A stretch of 64,000 nucleotides of DNA, taken from positions 1,550,001 to 1,614,000 of the forward strand of contig NZ_CP071597.1 in the NCBI RefSeq assembly GCF_017357405.1. The letters run 5' to 3'. Within the stretch, counting starts at the first letter, position 1, and every line of letters starts with the position of its first letter. Shown here in pieces: positions 42,060 through 50,777 of this stretch. The stretch is from Halomontanus rarus. GTDB taxonomy: Archaea > Halobacteriota > Halobacteria > Halobacteriales > Natrialbaceae. A model generated the notes under the pieces. The model was given only the letters and a program-made list of their open reading frames with translations, was not told the origin of the DNA and did not search any database. The position numbers and the translations under genes were made by a program.

Positions 42060-42701
42060 CTACTCCTCGAGGATCGTGTTCGAGAGCAGGGTCGACTCCC
42101 CGCGCCGAAGTCGACGGGAGAACGACTGGCCGGTGATACCCAGTTCGTCGCCGAGGTCGGACAGGGACACCGCTCGAGGGACGTCGAAGTACCCGCGGGT
42201 GAACGCGAGTTGCAGCGCCTCGCGTTGCTTGGCGGTCAACCCGTACCGGTCCATACTCGTGGTGCTCGGCGTCCAGACCCGCTCGATATCGACCGAGAGG
42301 CCGTGATCGCGAACCGTTTGCTGAAACGCCGAGAGGCTCTCTCGGTCGGTGCTGCGAAGTTGGAACCGCCACGACTCGTCGGTTCCGGTCCCGGCTTCGA
42401 TCAGGAGGCCGTGGTCGACGATCGCGTCGAGAAACGGATCCCGTTCGACGGCCCACTCGATCTGGAAGAGCGTCCGCTCGGGCCCCGTGTCGACGACGGT
42501 CAGGCTATCGACCCGGTCGTGAGCACGAACGGTCGTCTCGAAGGCGGTTGCGTCGTCCGTCTCCACCCAGAAATACGGAACGAGCGATCCGCCGGTCGGG
42601 ACGAGCTGCAACAGTTCGATTCGAGCGTCGGTCCCCTCCCGAAAGACCCGTCCCAGTTCGAACGATCCGCTCGGCAGCGAGACCTCCGTGATGACGCTCA
42701 T
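42060..42701 (-). CDS. HTH_10 (Bat-type) transcriptional regulator
   Basis: A 213-residue regulator starting MSVITEVSLPSGSFELGRVF, the usual beginning of short HTH_10 proteins. The N-terminal two thirds are the bacterio-opsin-activator sensor-like region. The C-terminus is the HTH: LTAKQREALQLAFTRGYFDVPRAVSLSDLGDELGITGQSFSRRLRRGESTLL. A much longer upstream frame exists but lacks acidic composition, so the ATG at 42701 was chosen. It is a stand-alone regulator with unknown targets. Confidence 0.88.
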   Translation of the reverse strand: MSVITEVSLPSGSFELGRVFREGTDARIELLQLVPTGGSLVPYFWVETDDATAFETTVRAHDRVDSLTVVDTGPERTLFQIEWAVERDPFLDAIVDHGLLIEAGTGTDESWRFQLRSTDRESLSAFQQTVRDHGLSVDIERVWTPSTTSMDRYGLTAKQREALQLAFTRGYFDVPRAVSLSDLGDELGITGQSFSRRLRRGESTLLSNTILEE

Positions 42702-43374
42702 CGACACCTCCTCGTCCGCCGTGAGTGGCTCGAACGGACGCATCGAATCAGTGAAAGCGAAGCGAAATTCGAGCGGGTCGGTCGGGTCGAACCGAGAACG
42801 GTACGTGCGCGAAACGGGGTAATTCGGACCATGGGACGTGTGTGTCGGAACGGACACGGTGATTCTCTGTGGTCCCGCATCAGTCGAGCGCCGGTCGCCG
42901 TCACGGTCGTCGACGACGGGTGGCCGTCGTCGTCGGTTCCGGGAAATCCGGAGGGCGCACAGGATGTACGTGTCGTTTCGTAGATGAAAAGTGGGTCTCG
43001 AGACGAATACAGTTAGCGGCCGTTCACGTTCGGTGCAAACCACCGCCATTGACAGAGTCTGCTCGGAAAAGACACGGTCCGCGATCTCTAGGGCCTTCCT
43101 CACGTTCGGTGACGAGTCAGTGCGTTCCGTCGAGGGCCGACCTTCGGATCCGGTTCACGGTCGAAAACGAGTTCTCGAGGTCACGTCGCGACGGACAGAT
43201 GAGCGCTGGCGAGGATGCCGCCACTCCACACGAGAACGCCAGTCGTCTGCGGACTCCAGTCGTCGGGTTCCACCCCTCGAGCGAGCCCCTGCGACGCGGT
43301 CACCCGCTCGAGTGGGCGTCGTGCAGGTTTCAAGCTCACTCGTTTAGTCGCTCGAGCGTGTAACACGGTTCTCG
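42702..43374. other. 673-bp region without a gene
   Basis: No convincing coding frame. A strong hairpin (arms cgacgacgg 42911-42919 and ccgtcgtcg 42924-42932) is present. The right end has a TATA-like cgtttag at about 43341-43347, 28 nt before the ATG at 43375. The rest shows nothing I can name. Confidence 0.5.
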
Positions 43375-44766
43375 ATGGCTCACGACCGATTCGGCGGGTT
43401 GCTCGACGAAACGCACCGGAACGCCGCCCTCAGTTGGATGGTGACGCTGCTACTCGCCGGACTGGCGCTCAGATACGCGCTCGAGGGGTCCTATCGCTGG
43501 TTCGTCTTCACGGGATTCGCGGTCGTGCTCGTCCTCGCTCCGGCGATTCGGTTTCGCGATCCCGTGATCATGCCGCCTTGGGAGCTGCTGGTGATCGTCG
43601 CGATTCCCGTCGTCGACGCGACGATACTCGGTCAGACGCTCCTGACCGAGATCGCCGTCTACGTCGCCGTCGCCGCGGTCGCGCTCGTCGTCGCCATCGA
43701 ACTTCACTACTTCACACCGGTTCGAATGAACCACTCGTTCGCGATCGGCTTCGTCGTCCTCACGACGCTGGCGGTCGCCGGCGGGTGGAACGTCGCCCAG
43801 TGGATCTCCGACGCCACGCTGGACACGACGTACATCGTCGGCGACCGCTCGCAAGACGGAGCCAATCACGCCATGATGATCGACTTTATCTACGCGGCCG
43901 TCGCCGGCCTCGTCGCCGGGATCGTGTTCGACCGCTACCTCGAGAGGCGATCGTTTACACCGGTCGGGCGGATGTCCGTTCCGAATGCGCGAGCCGACGG
44001 TCGGAGCCGTCCGGGGAGCCAGAGTCAGAGCCAGAATCCGGATCAGAGCCCGGAGCAAAACCCCGGCCAAAACCCGGACCGAAACTCGAGCCAGAACCGG
44101 AACGCCCCATCCCAGAACGAATCCGATCCCACCCCCTCGTTCGTCCGCGAACGACTGGCCGTCTCCGAAGCCACCATCACGCGGCTCTCTCGAGCCATGC
44201 AACTCGCCCTCGGCGGCCTGTTGCTGTACGGACTCGCAAACCGGGACGTGACGACGGTCGCGAACGCCGGCATCGCCTTCGCGATCACCTTTCTCCCGGC
44301 AATCCTGGAACGCGACCGCCGGCTCCCGCTCGAACCGGGACTCGTCTTCTGGCTCACGTCGGCGGTCTTCCTCCACGCGATCGGCTCCGCCGGACTCTAC
44401 GGCCTCATCGAACCGTGGGACAGTCTGACCCACGCGCTCTCGGCGTCGGTCGTCGCCGCCGGCGGCTACGCGGTCGTCCGGGCTATCGACCTCCACAGCG
44501 ACGAGGTGTACCTCCCGCCGAAGATGATGTTCGGGATCATCCTCGTGTTCGTTCTGGCATTCGGCGTTCTCTGGGAAATCATGGAGTTCGCGATCGACGC
44601 CGTCGCACAGGAGTTCGGACTCGAGGCGGTGCTCGCTCAGCACGGGATCGACGACACGATCGGGGACCTCGTGTTCGACCTCGTCGGCGCCGTCGTCGCC
44701 GCGACCTGGGGATCGGTCTACCTCGGCGACGTCTCCCACCGGATCGCAGAGCGGTTCGGGGAGTGA
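43375..44766 (+). CDS. Polytopic membrane protein, possible DUF2238-like second half
   Basis: A 463-residue protein with about ten to twelve hydrophobic segments in two blocks joined by a Gln/Asn/Ser-rich low-complexity linker (SQSQSQNPDQSPEQNPGQNP, about 44020-44120). The second block has WDSLTHALSASVVAAGGY, LWEIMEFAIDAVAQEFG and DDTIGDLVFDLVGA. The spacing of these polar residues in membrane helices resembles the DUF2238 (YjdF-like) family, but the match is by eye. The first block (GANHAMMIDFIYAAVAGLVAG) is less clear. No function can be assigned. Confidence 0.7.
   Translation: MAHDRFGGLLDETHRNAALSWMVTLLLAGLALRYALEGSYRWFVFTGFAVVLVLAPAIRFRDPVIMPPWELLVIVAIPVVDATILGQTLLTEIAVYVAVAAVALVVAIELHYFTPVRMNHSFAIGFVVLTTLAVAGGWNVAQWISDATLDTTYIVGDRSQDGANHAMMIDFIYAAVAGLVAGIVFDRYLERRSFTPVGRMSVPNARADGRSRPGSQSQSQNPDQSPEQNPGQNPDRNSSQNRNAPSQNESDPTPSFVRERLAVSEATITRLSRAMQLALGGLLLYGLANRDVTTVANAGIAFAITFLPAILERDRRLPLEPGLVFWLTSAVFLHAIGSAGLYGLIEPWDSLTHALSASVVAAGGYAVVRAIDLHSDEVYLPPKMMFGIILVFVLAFGVLWEIMEFAIDAVAQEFGLEAVLAQHGIDDTIGDLVFDLVGAVVAATWGSVYLGDVSHRIAERFGE
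43999..44120. repeat. Gln/Asn/Ser low-complexity linker tract
   Basis: Hexamer-like repeats (cagagccagaatccggatca and kin) encode a run of Gln/Asn/Pro/Ser between two membrane blocks. The composition differs sharply from the acidic proteome. Confidence 0.8.
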
Positions 44767-44822
44767 GACGGTCTGCACCCTCGTGCGAAGATTGAACTGG
44801 TTCGACTCGAGAGTCTCCCGTG

Positions 44823-45473
44823 ATGGTCGAACGAAACGCCGTTCGTCGGGCCTACGACGACGTGTCGGAGGTGTACGCCGCGCAACGGTCCGAGAACGGG
44901 AACGGTCGTGGAGCGGAGATACTGACGGAGTTTCTCGATTCGCTCTCGGATCCGTCGTCCGTTCTGGATGCCGGGTGTGGACAGGGGACGCCGGTGTTAG
45001 ACGAGTTGAGCGCGTCGACGGCCGCGTTCGGCGTCGATTTTTCGCGCGAACAACTTCGACTGGCGGCGGCGAACGTCCCCGACGCGGCCCTCGTACAGGG
45101 CGATATGATGACGCTCCCGTTCGACGACGCCGCGTTCGACGCCGTCGTCGCCTACTGGTCGCTGATCCACGTTCCGATGGACGACCACCGGGCGGTTATC
45201 GACGAGTTCGCGCGCGTCCTGCGTCCGGGCGGGCGGATACTCCTCTGCGAGGGAACGAACGAGTGGGTCGGCGAGAACCCGGACTGGCTCGAGAGCGGTG
45301 TCACGATGGCGTGGAACATCGCCGGTACGGAAACGACGCGAGACCAGTTGCGGAGCGCCGGCTTTGCGATCGAAGACAAGTGGGGTGCTCCCGAAGTCCT
45401 CGCGGGGGACGAAGACGATGACGATGACGACGACTTCCCGTGGACGTTCTTCGCCGCACGACTCGAGACGTGA
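44823..45473 (+). CDS. Class I SAM-dependent methyltransferase
   Basis: A 216-residue Rossmann-fold methyltransferase of the Methyltransf_11 type. VLDAGCGQGTPVLDEL is motif I, FGVDFSREQL carries the acidic ribose-binding residue, ALVQGDMMTLPFDDAAFDAVVAYWSLIHVP is motifs II-III, and FARVLRPGGRILLCEG is the post-motif strand. A DEDDDDDDD run is inserted before the last strand. The substrate is unknown. ATG at 44823 is used; the preceding GTG at 44820 is equally in frame. Confidence 0.88.
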   Translation: MVERNAVRRAYDDVSEVYAAQRSENGNGRGAEILTEFLDSLSDPSSVLDAGCGQGTPVLDELSASTAAFGVDFSREQLRLAAANVPDAALVQGDMMTLPFDDAAFDAVVAYWSLIHVPMDDHRAVIDEFARVLRPGGRILLCEGTNEWVGENPDWLESGVTMAWNIAGTETTRDQLRSAGFAIEDKWGAPEVLAGDEDDDDDDDFPWTFFAARLET

Positions 45474-45782
45474 CCGTTCGAACGGGGCTGACTCTCCGTC
45501 GACTCCCAGTTTCTCTGTCCTATACGAACGCGCTCACCGCTTACGAACGTCGTCATCGACCCCTACGCGACCGGTTGCTGTGCGGCTGCATTTTGCCCCA
45601 TTTCGGATACCTCGCTGGCGCTCGGTGTCGGTGAATGCGGGAAAAGTGGGCCGGCGCAGATGTCGAACCACGGTCGGAGCGAAGCTCCTCCCTGATTCGA
45701 ATCTACGCGCCGTCACCGACTCCCGCACGCTGATTGCCTCGCATCGCTACGCGCCGCTCAGCGGTGTTGGGTGCGGGAAAAG
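45474..45782. other. Gene-free region holding a partial tRNA copy
   Basis: A span of 309 bases between the methyltransferase gene and tRNA-Pro. No coding frame is convincing. It carries the first copy of the 26-bp direct repeat that matches the 3' end of the tRNA and its trailer. Confidence 0.55.
45636..45661. repeat. Direct repeat copy 1: displaced copy of tRNA-Pro 3' end
   Basis: These 26 bases are identical to 45772-45797, which spans the trailer, the acceptor 3' strand and the start of the T arm of tRNA-Pro. Weaker similarity continues for about 12 bases on either side, including a damaged T-loop (tgtcgaacc against ttcgaact). It looks like an att-type duplication or a tRNA fragment. Confidence 0.8.
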
Positions 45783-45797
45783 TGGGCCGGCGCAGAT
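45772..45797. repeat. Direct repeat copy 2: tRNA-Pro 3' end and trailer
   Basis: The functional partner of 45636-45661, 136 bp away. It includes the T4 run that probably ends tRNA transcription on the minus strand. Confidence 0.8.
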
Positions 45798-45855
45798 TCG
45801 AACTGCGGTTACGGCCACCCGAAGGCCGAAGGATACCAAGCTACCCCACCGGCCC
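45783..45855 (-). tRNA. tRNA-Pro (anticodon CGG)
   Basis: A 73-nt tRNA on the minus strand. The acceptor stem is gggccgg paired with ccggccc, followed by discriminator A. The D arm contains agcttggt and the anticodon stem cggcc pairs with ggccg around loop ttcgggt, giving anticodon CGG. The T arm is cgcag-ttcgaat-ctgcg. No CCA is encoded and no intron is seen. A run of four T follows the 3' end. The adjacent trmY gene encodes an enzyme acting on position 54 of tRNAs, though proximity may be chance. Confidence 0.95.
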
Positions 45856-45963
45856 GCACCTGAGTGAAGGCAACGACAGCGTATAATTCTTGCTTTGTCG
45901 GGGCGAATGTGCCAGCCAGCCACACGCGGACACTCGAGAGAGCCCGACCTCACCGCTCGACGC

Positions 45964-46566
45964 TCAAAACCGGTCGTAACCGTCCGTATCGAGGAAGTGG
46001 TGAGCTACCGTGATCGCCTGATCGGCGTGGAGTCGTTCCGGACCGAGACGGACGCGACGGTCGGCCGCCGCGGCGAGGGTAGACTCCTCCTCGTCGGTGA
46101 AGTCGTGGTGATCCGAGAGCACGAATACCGGATCTGCGTCGTCCGACAGGTCGGTCTCGACGGCCGGCTCGCCGTCCTCGTGGAGTTGGACGATCGTTCC
46201 CGCCGACGCGACCGCCTCGAGCGTCTCCTCGAATCCGCGGCGGTAGAGTTCGACGCCGGGGCTCGGTTCCGCCGGGAGCGCGCCGATCGCTTCCTCGCGG
46301 TGCTCGAGGGCGGTGCGGACGCGGGCGGCGGTGCTGCGTTCGTCGGGGTTCAAGTTGCGGAGGTCGCCGCCGTCGAAGGTGATCGTGAGTTCGTCCTGAC
46401 AGACGAGGTGGACGCGGACGTCGGTTCGAATTCCGTGAGAACGGACGAACGCGGCCGTGATCGACCGGCAGAGTGCGTCGAGGCGGCCGGCACCGCCGGC
46501 GAGATCGTCGAGCGAGAAGTCGGGTTCGGTGGGGACGTCGTGGCCGATGCAGACGAACTGGCGCAT
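45964..46566 (-). CDS. trmY: tRNA (pseudouridine(54)-N1)-methyltransferase TrmY
   Basis: A 200-residue SPOUT-family methyltransferase that methylates pseudouridine-54 of archaeal tRNAs to m1-pseudouridine. The N-terminus MRQFVCIGHDVPTEPDFSLDDLAGGAGRLDALCR is the family signature. VHLVCQDELTITFDGGDLRNLNPDERSTAARVRTAL and DPVFVLSDHHDFTDEEE (trefoil-knot SAM site) follow. Full length. Pus10, which makes the pseudouridine substrate in archaea, is encoded at 49232-50593, so both steps are within 5 kb. Confidence 0.93.
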   Translation of the reverse strand: MRQFVCIGHDVPTEPDFSLDDLAGGAGRLDALCRSITAAFVRSHGIRTDVRVHLVCQDELTITFDGGDLRNLNPDERSTAARVRTALEHREEAIGALPAEPSPGVELYRRGFEETLEAVASAGTIVQLHEDGEPAVETDLSDDADPVFVLSDHHDFTDEEESTLAAAADRRVRLGPERLHADQAITVAHHFLDTDGYDRF

Positions 46567-46715
46567 ATCGGATCGACGGTAGCGGGTGGGATAGCCGCTT
46601 CGACTGACGGTTCGACGAGGGTGGAGCCGACCGGTCGCCGTGAGTGACAGTCAGTATCCGCGGCGTTGCATACGCACGGCCAACCGTTTACCGTCGAGTG
46701 GGTGTCAATCCAACG

Positions 46716-46874
46716 ATGGCGCAATCAGACACGGTAGGTCAGCAGTTACTCAGCAGACTCGACGGGCGGGAGTGCGAATTCTGTTCGGACGGGACGCTCG
46801 TTCGAGGCGTCTACAAGGGTAACGCGGCGGTTATCTGCGAAGAGTGCGGTACACCGACCGCACAGAGCTGGTAG
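46716..46874 (+). CDS. HVO_A0556-like zinc finger microprotein
   Basis: A 52-residue protein (MAQSDTVGQQLLSRLDGRECEF...) with two CxxC pairs, CEFC and CEEC, joined by SDGTLVRGVYKGNAAVI. It closely matches my memory of the HVO_A0556 zinc finger family of haloarchaea. ATG at 46716 is chosen; a longer frame begins 72 bases upstream but is not like the family. No function is known. Confidence 0.78.
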   Translation: MAQSDTVGQQLLSRLDGRECEFCSDGTLVRGVYKGNAAVICEECGTPTAQSW

Positions 46875-47039
46875 CGGTAGGAGAGTACTCTTTGTCGACG
46901 AAACGGCTTCGATTGCAGCTGTATTGGAGCGAAACAGGAAGAGAGTCGACGAGAGCGACAGCCCGCTTTCGCGAGAGACGCCGCGAGAACCGGCTGGATA
47001 GGGCGTATCGATCCGAACGCTCGAGACGGAAGTCGAGGG

Positions 47040-47090
47040 AAAGTGAGAGAGAGTGTAAGTGTGAGTGTGAGTGGGAGCGAGGACAAAAGA
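47040..47090. repeat. Simple gtgagt / gagagt repeat tract
   Basis: A degenerate hexamer tract (gtgtgagtgtgagtgggag core) in the gap between a zinc finger gene and a small membrane protein gene. It does not appear to be translated. Confidence 0.7.
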
Positions 47091-47114
47091 GAGACAGAGC
47101 ACCCGCACACGAAA

Positions 47115-47303
47115 CTATCGCGACCGCGTCTCCGGATAGTCGTGGCCGACGACGAGCGCAACCACGTTGAGTGCGATGAACCCGACGAACAGCAACAGAC
47201 GGGAGGCCGAGTCGATACCGGTGGCGAACACCGGTAGGTAGACGAACGGGAGCAGGCTACCGACCCAGAAACCGACTGCGGTGAGAGAGCTTCCGGCGCT
47301 CAT
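47115..47303 (-). CDS. Small two-helix membrane protein
   Basis: A 62-residue protein with two hydrophobic helices (LTAVGFWVGSLLPFVYLPVFAT and RLLLFVGFIALNVVALVVG) and a short charged tail. ATG at 47303 lies six bases after the stop of the DUF7511 gene, so the two are co-transcribed. It is not assigned to a family. Function unknown. Confidence 0.65.
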   Translation of the reverse strand: MSAGSSLTAVGFWVGSLLPFVYLPVFATGIDSASRLLLFVGFIALNVVALVVGHDYPETRSR

Positions 47304-47308
47304 CGTCC

Positions 47309-47572
47309 TCAGCGCATCGACTCGAGGTCGACGAATGACTCCCCTTGGGCAGTCATCCACGTCGTGTGAAGTTCGGTCTCGGTCGCCTCACAGGGGAAGA
47401 GTGCACACTCGTCGGGTGCTCCATCGTTCTCGACGGTGACGTGCTCGAGGGGCGGACACGAGTGGTCGTCGGCCTCGGGACCGAGTTCGGCGGATCGGTC
47501 GTGAGGGGTAGTGTGAGTACGAGTGTGGGTCTTGGTATCGGGATGGGAATGGGTATTGATATCGTTGCTCAT
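47309..47572 (-). CDS. DUF7511-like protein
   Basis: An 87-residue protein whose C-terminal half, VENDGAPDECALFPCEATETELHTTWMTAQGESFVDLESMR, matches the short haloarchaeal DUF7511 domain as I remember it. The N-terminal half contains a HSHPDTKTHTRTHTTPH run encoded by hexamer-like repeats (about 47505-47565), atypical for the family. It is upstream of a small membrane protein with a 5-bp gap. Function unknown. Confidence 0.7.
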   Translation of the reverse strand: MSNDINTHSHPDTKTHTRTHTTPHDRSAELGPEADDHSCPPLEHVTVENDGAPDECALFPCEATETELHTTWMTAQGESFVDLESMR

Positions 47573-47853
47573 GGGTAACTGGCGTGGGACTCGCGCCGGT
47601 ACCGACTACCGAAGACTGACCTATTGTTATCGACGGACTACCGCAATCGAACACGCCGTTTACACCGGTTTCCGAGGGAATTCGAGCCGTTCACCCATCG
47701 GAAAAAGAACTCGAGGGATTCCGACGTGTACGGTTCCAATACAGAGTCCGAGCGAGCGCGAGTCGAACGAACAGCCCAGTAGGCAGCGGTTTCGACCGAA
47801 AATCGAGGCGAACGAGGGTGGACGGTCGGCCACCTCGAGGAGGTCGGTTCCAC

Positions 47854-48981
47854 TTACGGTGACGGAACCCCACGTTGGGTTTCCTCAGGGGTCGGACGGG
47901 CGCCCAACGTCAATTCGACAGTCTCGCGCTCGCCGTCGCGATACAGGTCGATCGGAATCGTGTCGCCGGGGCTCGTCGAGAGTGCCAGAAACGTCGAGAG
48001 CGCGTGGCGGTCGGGAATCGATTCGCCGTCCATCTCGAGGATAACGTCGCCGCCGATAGGGATGGCCTCACCGTTACGTCGGGCCTCGTCGTCGCTTCCC
48101 TGCAACACGTCGCCGGCGGGCCCGTCCGGATCGACCGTCGTGACGATGATCCCGTTCGCCTCCGGAAGATCGTTCGCCTCGGCGATGCGGGGATCGACGG
48201 TATTGAGAGAGATACCCATGTAGGAGTGGTAATACTCGCCGTTTTCGATGAGCGGGGGGACGACCCGACGGGTCAATGCCGAGGAGATCGCGAAGCCGAT
48301 GTTGTCGCCGCCGCCGGCGTTGATGACGCCGACGACCTTGCCGTCGAGGTTCACGAGCGGGCCGCCGCTGTTGCCGGGGTTGATTCCGGCGTCGGTCTGG
48401 ACGACGTTCGGGAAGGAAAACGATCGACCGGGCATCTGGAGCGACCGGTCGACGCCGCTGACGATCCCCTGTGACATCGAGCCCTCGAGGCCGAACGGGT
48501 TGCCGATCGCGAGCACTTCCTGACCGGTGACCGGAAGCTGTTCGGCCATCGGGAGCGCCCCGGCGTCGTCGGGTGTGGTGTCGACCTCGAGGACGGCGAG
48601 GTCACTGTAGAAGTCGGTGCCGACGACCTCGGTCCCGGCCCACTCGCCGTTGGTGAACCTGACGTCGACCTCGTCACCGCCGTAGACGACGTGTTCGTTG
48701 GTGACGACGTGGGTCTCGTCGTAGAGAAAGCCCGATCCCTGCCCCTGTCCCGGGGTGTCGCTGTACGGATTCTCGATGCCGGAGACCCGGAGGAACGTGA
48801 CCGAGTCGATCGTTTGCTCGTAGACGTCGGTGTAGACCGAGCCGTCGGCGCGGTCGTCCTGGTCGATATCGACGACCTGCTGGGCGATCGTTCGCGGACT
48901 CGCGCACCCTGCGGTCGCGCCGAGCAGGCCGGCGCCTGCCGTCGCGAGAAACCCTCGTCGATTCAGGTTCGTTTCGTCCAT
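47854..48981 (-). CDS. HtrA/DegP-type S1C serine protease, lipid-anchored
   Basis: A 375-residue extracytoplasmic protease. The N-terminus NRRGFLATAGAGLLGATAGC is a twin-arginine signal ending in a lipobox (Cys26), predicting Tat export and lipid anchoring. The trypsin-like domain has the triad His97 (TNEHVV), Asp127 (YSDLAVL) and Ser205 (GNSGGPLV). A C-terminal PDZ domain follows (EANDLPEANGIIVTTVDPDGPAGDVLQ... GGDVILEMDGESI). Such proteases remove damaged exported proteins. It is full length and isolated. Confidence 0.93.
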   Translation of the reverse strand: MDETNLNRRGFLATAGAGLLGATAGCASPRTIAQQVVDIDQDDRADGSVYTDVYEQTIDSVTFLRVSGIENPYSDTPGQGQGSGFLYDETHVVTNEHVVYGGDEVDVRFTNGEWAGTEVVGTDFYSDLAVLEVDTTPDDAGALPMAEQLPVTGQEVLAIGNPFGLEGSMSQGIVSGVDRSLQMPGRSFSFPNVVQTDAGINPGNSGGPLVNLDGKVVGVINAGGGDNIGFAISSALTRRVVPPLIENGEYYHSYMGISLNTVDPRIAEANDLPEANGIIVTTVDPDGPAGDVLQGSDDEARRNGEAIPIGGDVILEMDGESIPDRHALSTFLALSTSPGDTIPIDLYRDGERETVELTLGARPTPEETQRGVPSP

Positions 48982-49140
48982 ATCGGTGGCAAGGGAGCGC
49001 CGAACTTGAACCCCCGGCTCCCTCGAGCGGTCCGAGGCCGTCCCGCTCCGTGCGTTTCGTCGCGTCCTATCGTAGGCAAGCTGATGAACCGGTGTCTCAG
49101 CCGGCTGGGAGCGCGGGAGACACGGAGAGGAGAAGAGATG

Positions 49141-49172
49141 GAGACCGGGAGACCGGGAGACTGGGAGACTAA
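49141..49172. repeat. 8-nt tandem repeat gagaccgg (4 copies)
   Basis: Four tandem 8-mers, the last two drifting to gagactgg and gagactaa, lie in the 250-bp gap upstream of pus10. The unit length is not a multiple of three, as expected for untranslated DNA. Confidence 0.8.
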
Positions 49173-49231
49173 GCGGCGGGCGAACCGACGAAGGGAAAAC
49201 GTGTTACCGCCGGCACACCGAGTACTGGAAC

Positions 49232-50593
49232 ATGACGATCACCGAGGACGCCCGTGCGCTGCTCGCGACGGGACCCATCTGCGACTCGTGTCTCGGGCGC
49301 CCGTTCGCCGCACGGAGTTTCGGGTTGACCAACGCCGAACGAGGGCGAGCACTGCGAACTACTCTCGCACTCGCCGACGACGACCCGTACGAGTCGGTCG
49401 ATCCCGCCGACTGCTGGGTCTGTGAGGGGTACTGTGGAACGTTCGACGTCCTCGCCGAAACGATCGTCGAGGCCCTTGAGGGCCTCGACTTCGACACGTA
49501 CCAGCTCGGGAGCCGCGTTCCGCCGCTGTTCGAGGAGAACGAGGAGTTGCTACGGGAAGACGCCGGCCTCGAGATCGATTCGGGCGAGACGCTCAAACGC
49601 GAGGTCAACCGCGAGGTCGGTCGCCGCGTCGGTGCGGCGACCGGCGCCGAGGTCGACTTCGATCGACCGGACGTCCTCGTCGTGATCGATCTCGCGGCGT
49701 TCGACCCGCTGGAACTCGAGGTCGATCTCGACGGGGACGGGACGGTGACGACCCACGCGATCGACGTCCAGATCAACCCCGCGTTCGTCTACGGCCGCTA
49801 CCGCAAACTCGAGCGGGACATTCCCCAGACGGAGTGGCCCTGTCGGGAGTGTGGCGGGACCGGCATTCAACTCGGCGACGGGGGCGAGGAACCCTGTGAC
49901 TACTGCGGCGGGTCGGGCTACCTGTACGACACCAGCGTCGAGCAGGTCGTCCGTCCCCACGTCGTCGAGGCGATGGACGGCGACGAGGGCACCTTCCACG
50001 GCGCCGGCCGCGAGGACGTCGACGCGCGGATGCTCGAGGGCGGCCGTCCGTTCGTCCTCGAGGTGAAACGGCCCCGGGAGCGCAGCCCCGACGTCGAGTC
50101 CCTCGAACGGGAGATCAACGAGGCCGCCGAGGGGAGCGTCGAAGTCGAGGGGCTCCGGTTGGCCACCTACGAGATGGTCGAGCGCGTCAAGGAACACGAC
50201 GCGAGCAAGCACTACCGCGCCGAGGTCGCGTTCGACGACCCGGTTTCCGAAGATCGATTCGAGGCGGCACTCGCCGAACTCGACGGGACGACGCTCGAGC
50301 AGTACACGCCCGAGCGCGTCGACCACCGACGGGCGAGTCTCACGCGCACGCGGACGGTGTACGATATCGACGGCGAACTCCTCGCGCCCACGGAGGCGGT
50401 CGTCACCCTCCACGGCGAAGGCGGCCTCTACGTCAAGGAACTCATCAGCAGCGACGGCGGTCGCACGGAGCCGAGTCTCGCGGGCCTGCTCGAGACGGGC
50501 GCGGAGGTGACCGCCCTCGACGTGACCGGCGTCGAAGGGGAGGACGAGCCGTTCGAACGCGAGGAGTTCTTTCGGGACGAGCCGCGGTCGTAG
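49232..50593 (+). CDS. pus10: tRNA pseudouridine(54/55) synthase Pus10
   Basis: A 453-residue pseudouridine synthase acting on U54 and U55 of tRNA. The N-terminal zinc/THUMP-like part has CDSCLGRPF and CWVCEGYC; a second zinc-knuckle pair sits in the middle (CRECGGTGI...CDYCGGSGYLYD). The catalytic half contains GAGREDVDARMLEGGRPFVLEVKRPR, whose Asp in VDARML is the catalytic residue. The C-terminal part (GGLYVKELISSDGGRTEPSLAGLL) is typical of archaeal Pus10. TrmY, which uses pseudouridine-54, is encoded 2.7 kb away. Confidence 0.94.
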   Translation: MTITEDARALLATGPICDSCLGRPFAARSFGLTNAERGRALRTTLALADDDPYESVDPADCWVCEGYCGTFDVLAETIVEALEGLDFDTYQLGSRVPPLFEENEELLREDAGLEIDSGETLKREVNREVGRRVGAATGAEVDFDRPDVLVVIDLAAFDPLELEVDLDGDGTVTTHAIDVQINPAFVYGRYRKLERDIPQTEWPCRECGGTGIQLGDGGEEPCDYCGGSGYLYDTSVEQVVRPHVVEAMDGDEGTFHGAGREDVDARMLEGGRPFVLEVKRPRERSPDVESLEREINEAAEGSVEVEGLRLATYEMVERVKEHDASKHYRAEVAFDDPVSEDRFEAALAELDGTTLEQYTPERVDHRRASLTRTRTVYDIDGELLAPTEAVVTLHGEGGLYVKELISSDGGRTEPSLAGLLETGAEVTALDVTGVEGEDEPFEREEFFRDEPRS

Positions 50594-50624
50594 GGTGGTC
50601 TGAAACGGGGCCTCAGTAGCGATT

Positions 50625-50705
50625 CCGATTCCGGCTCTGATCCTGATCCTGATCTCGACCCACCCCCGATCCTGATCTCAGCCCCCACTCAATCCCGATT
50701 TCGCT
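50625..50705. repeat. Intergenic tgatcc / tctgat hexamer tract
   Basis: Degenerate hexamers (gattccgattccggctctga, then repeated ctgatc) follow the pus10 stop. No reading frame of interest covers them. Confidence 0.7.
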
Positions 50706-50777
50706 CTCGTCCGAGAGAATCAGACGGTGCGTCTTGTTGGTGGAAAGATATTTTGTCGGCTGGATCGAAGTGCACGT

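Noticed and set aside
42702..43103. N-terminal extension of the short HTH_10 regulator
   Set aside because: The upstream frame is Arg-rich and not acidic. MSVITEVSLPS is the normal start of this family.
47191..47230. Imperfect inverted repeats in the small membrane gene
   Set aside because: Short arms inside a coding frame with high GC, expected by chance.
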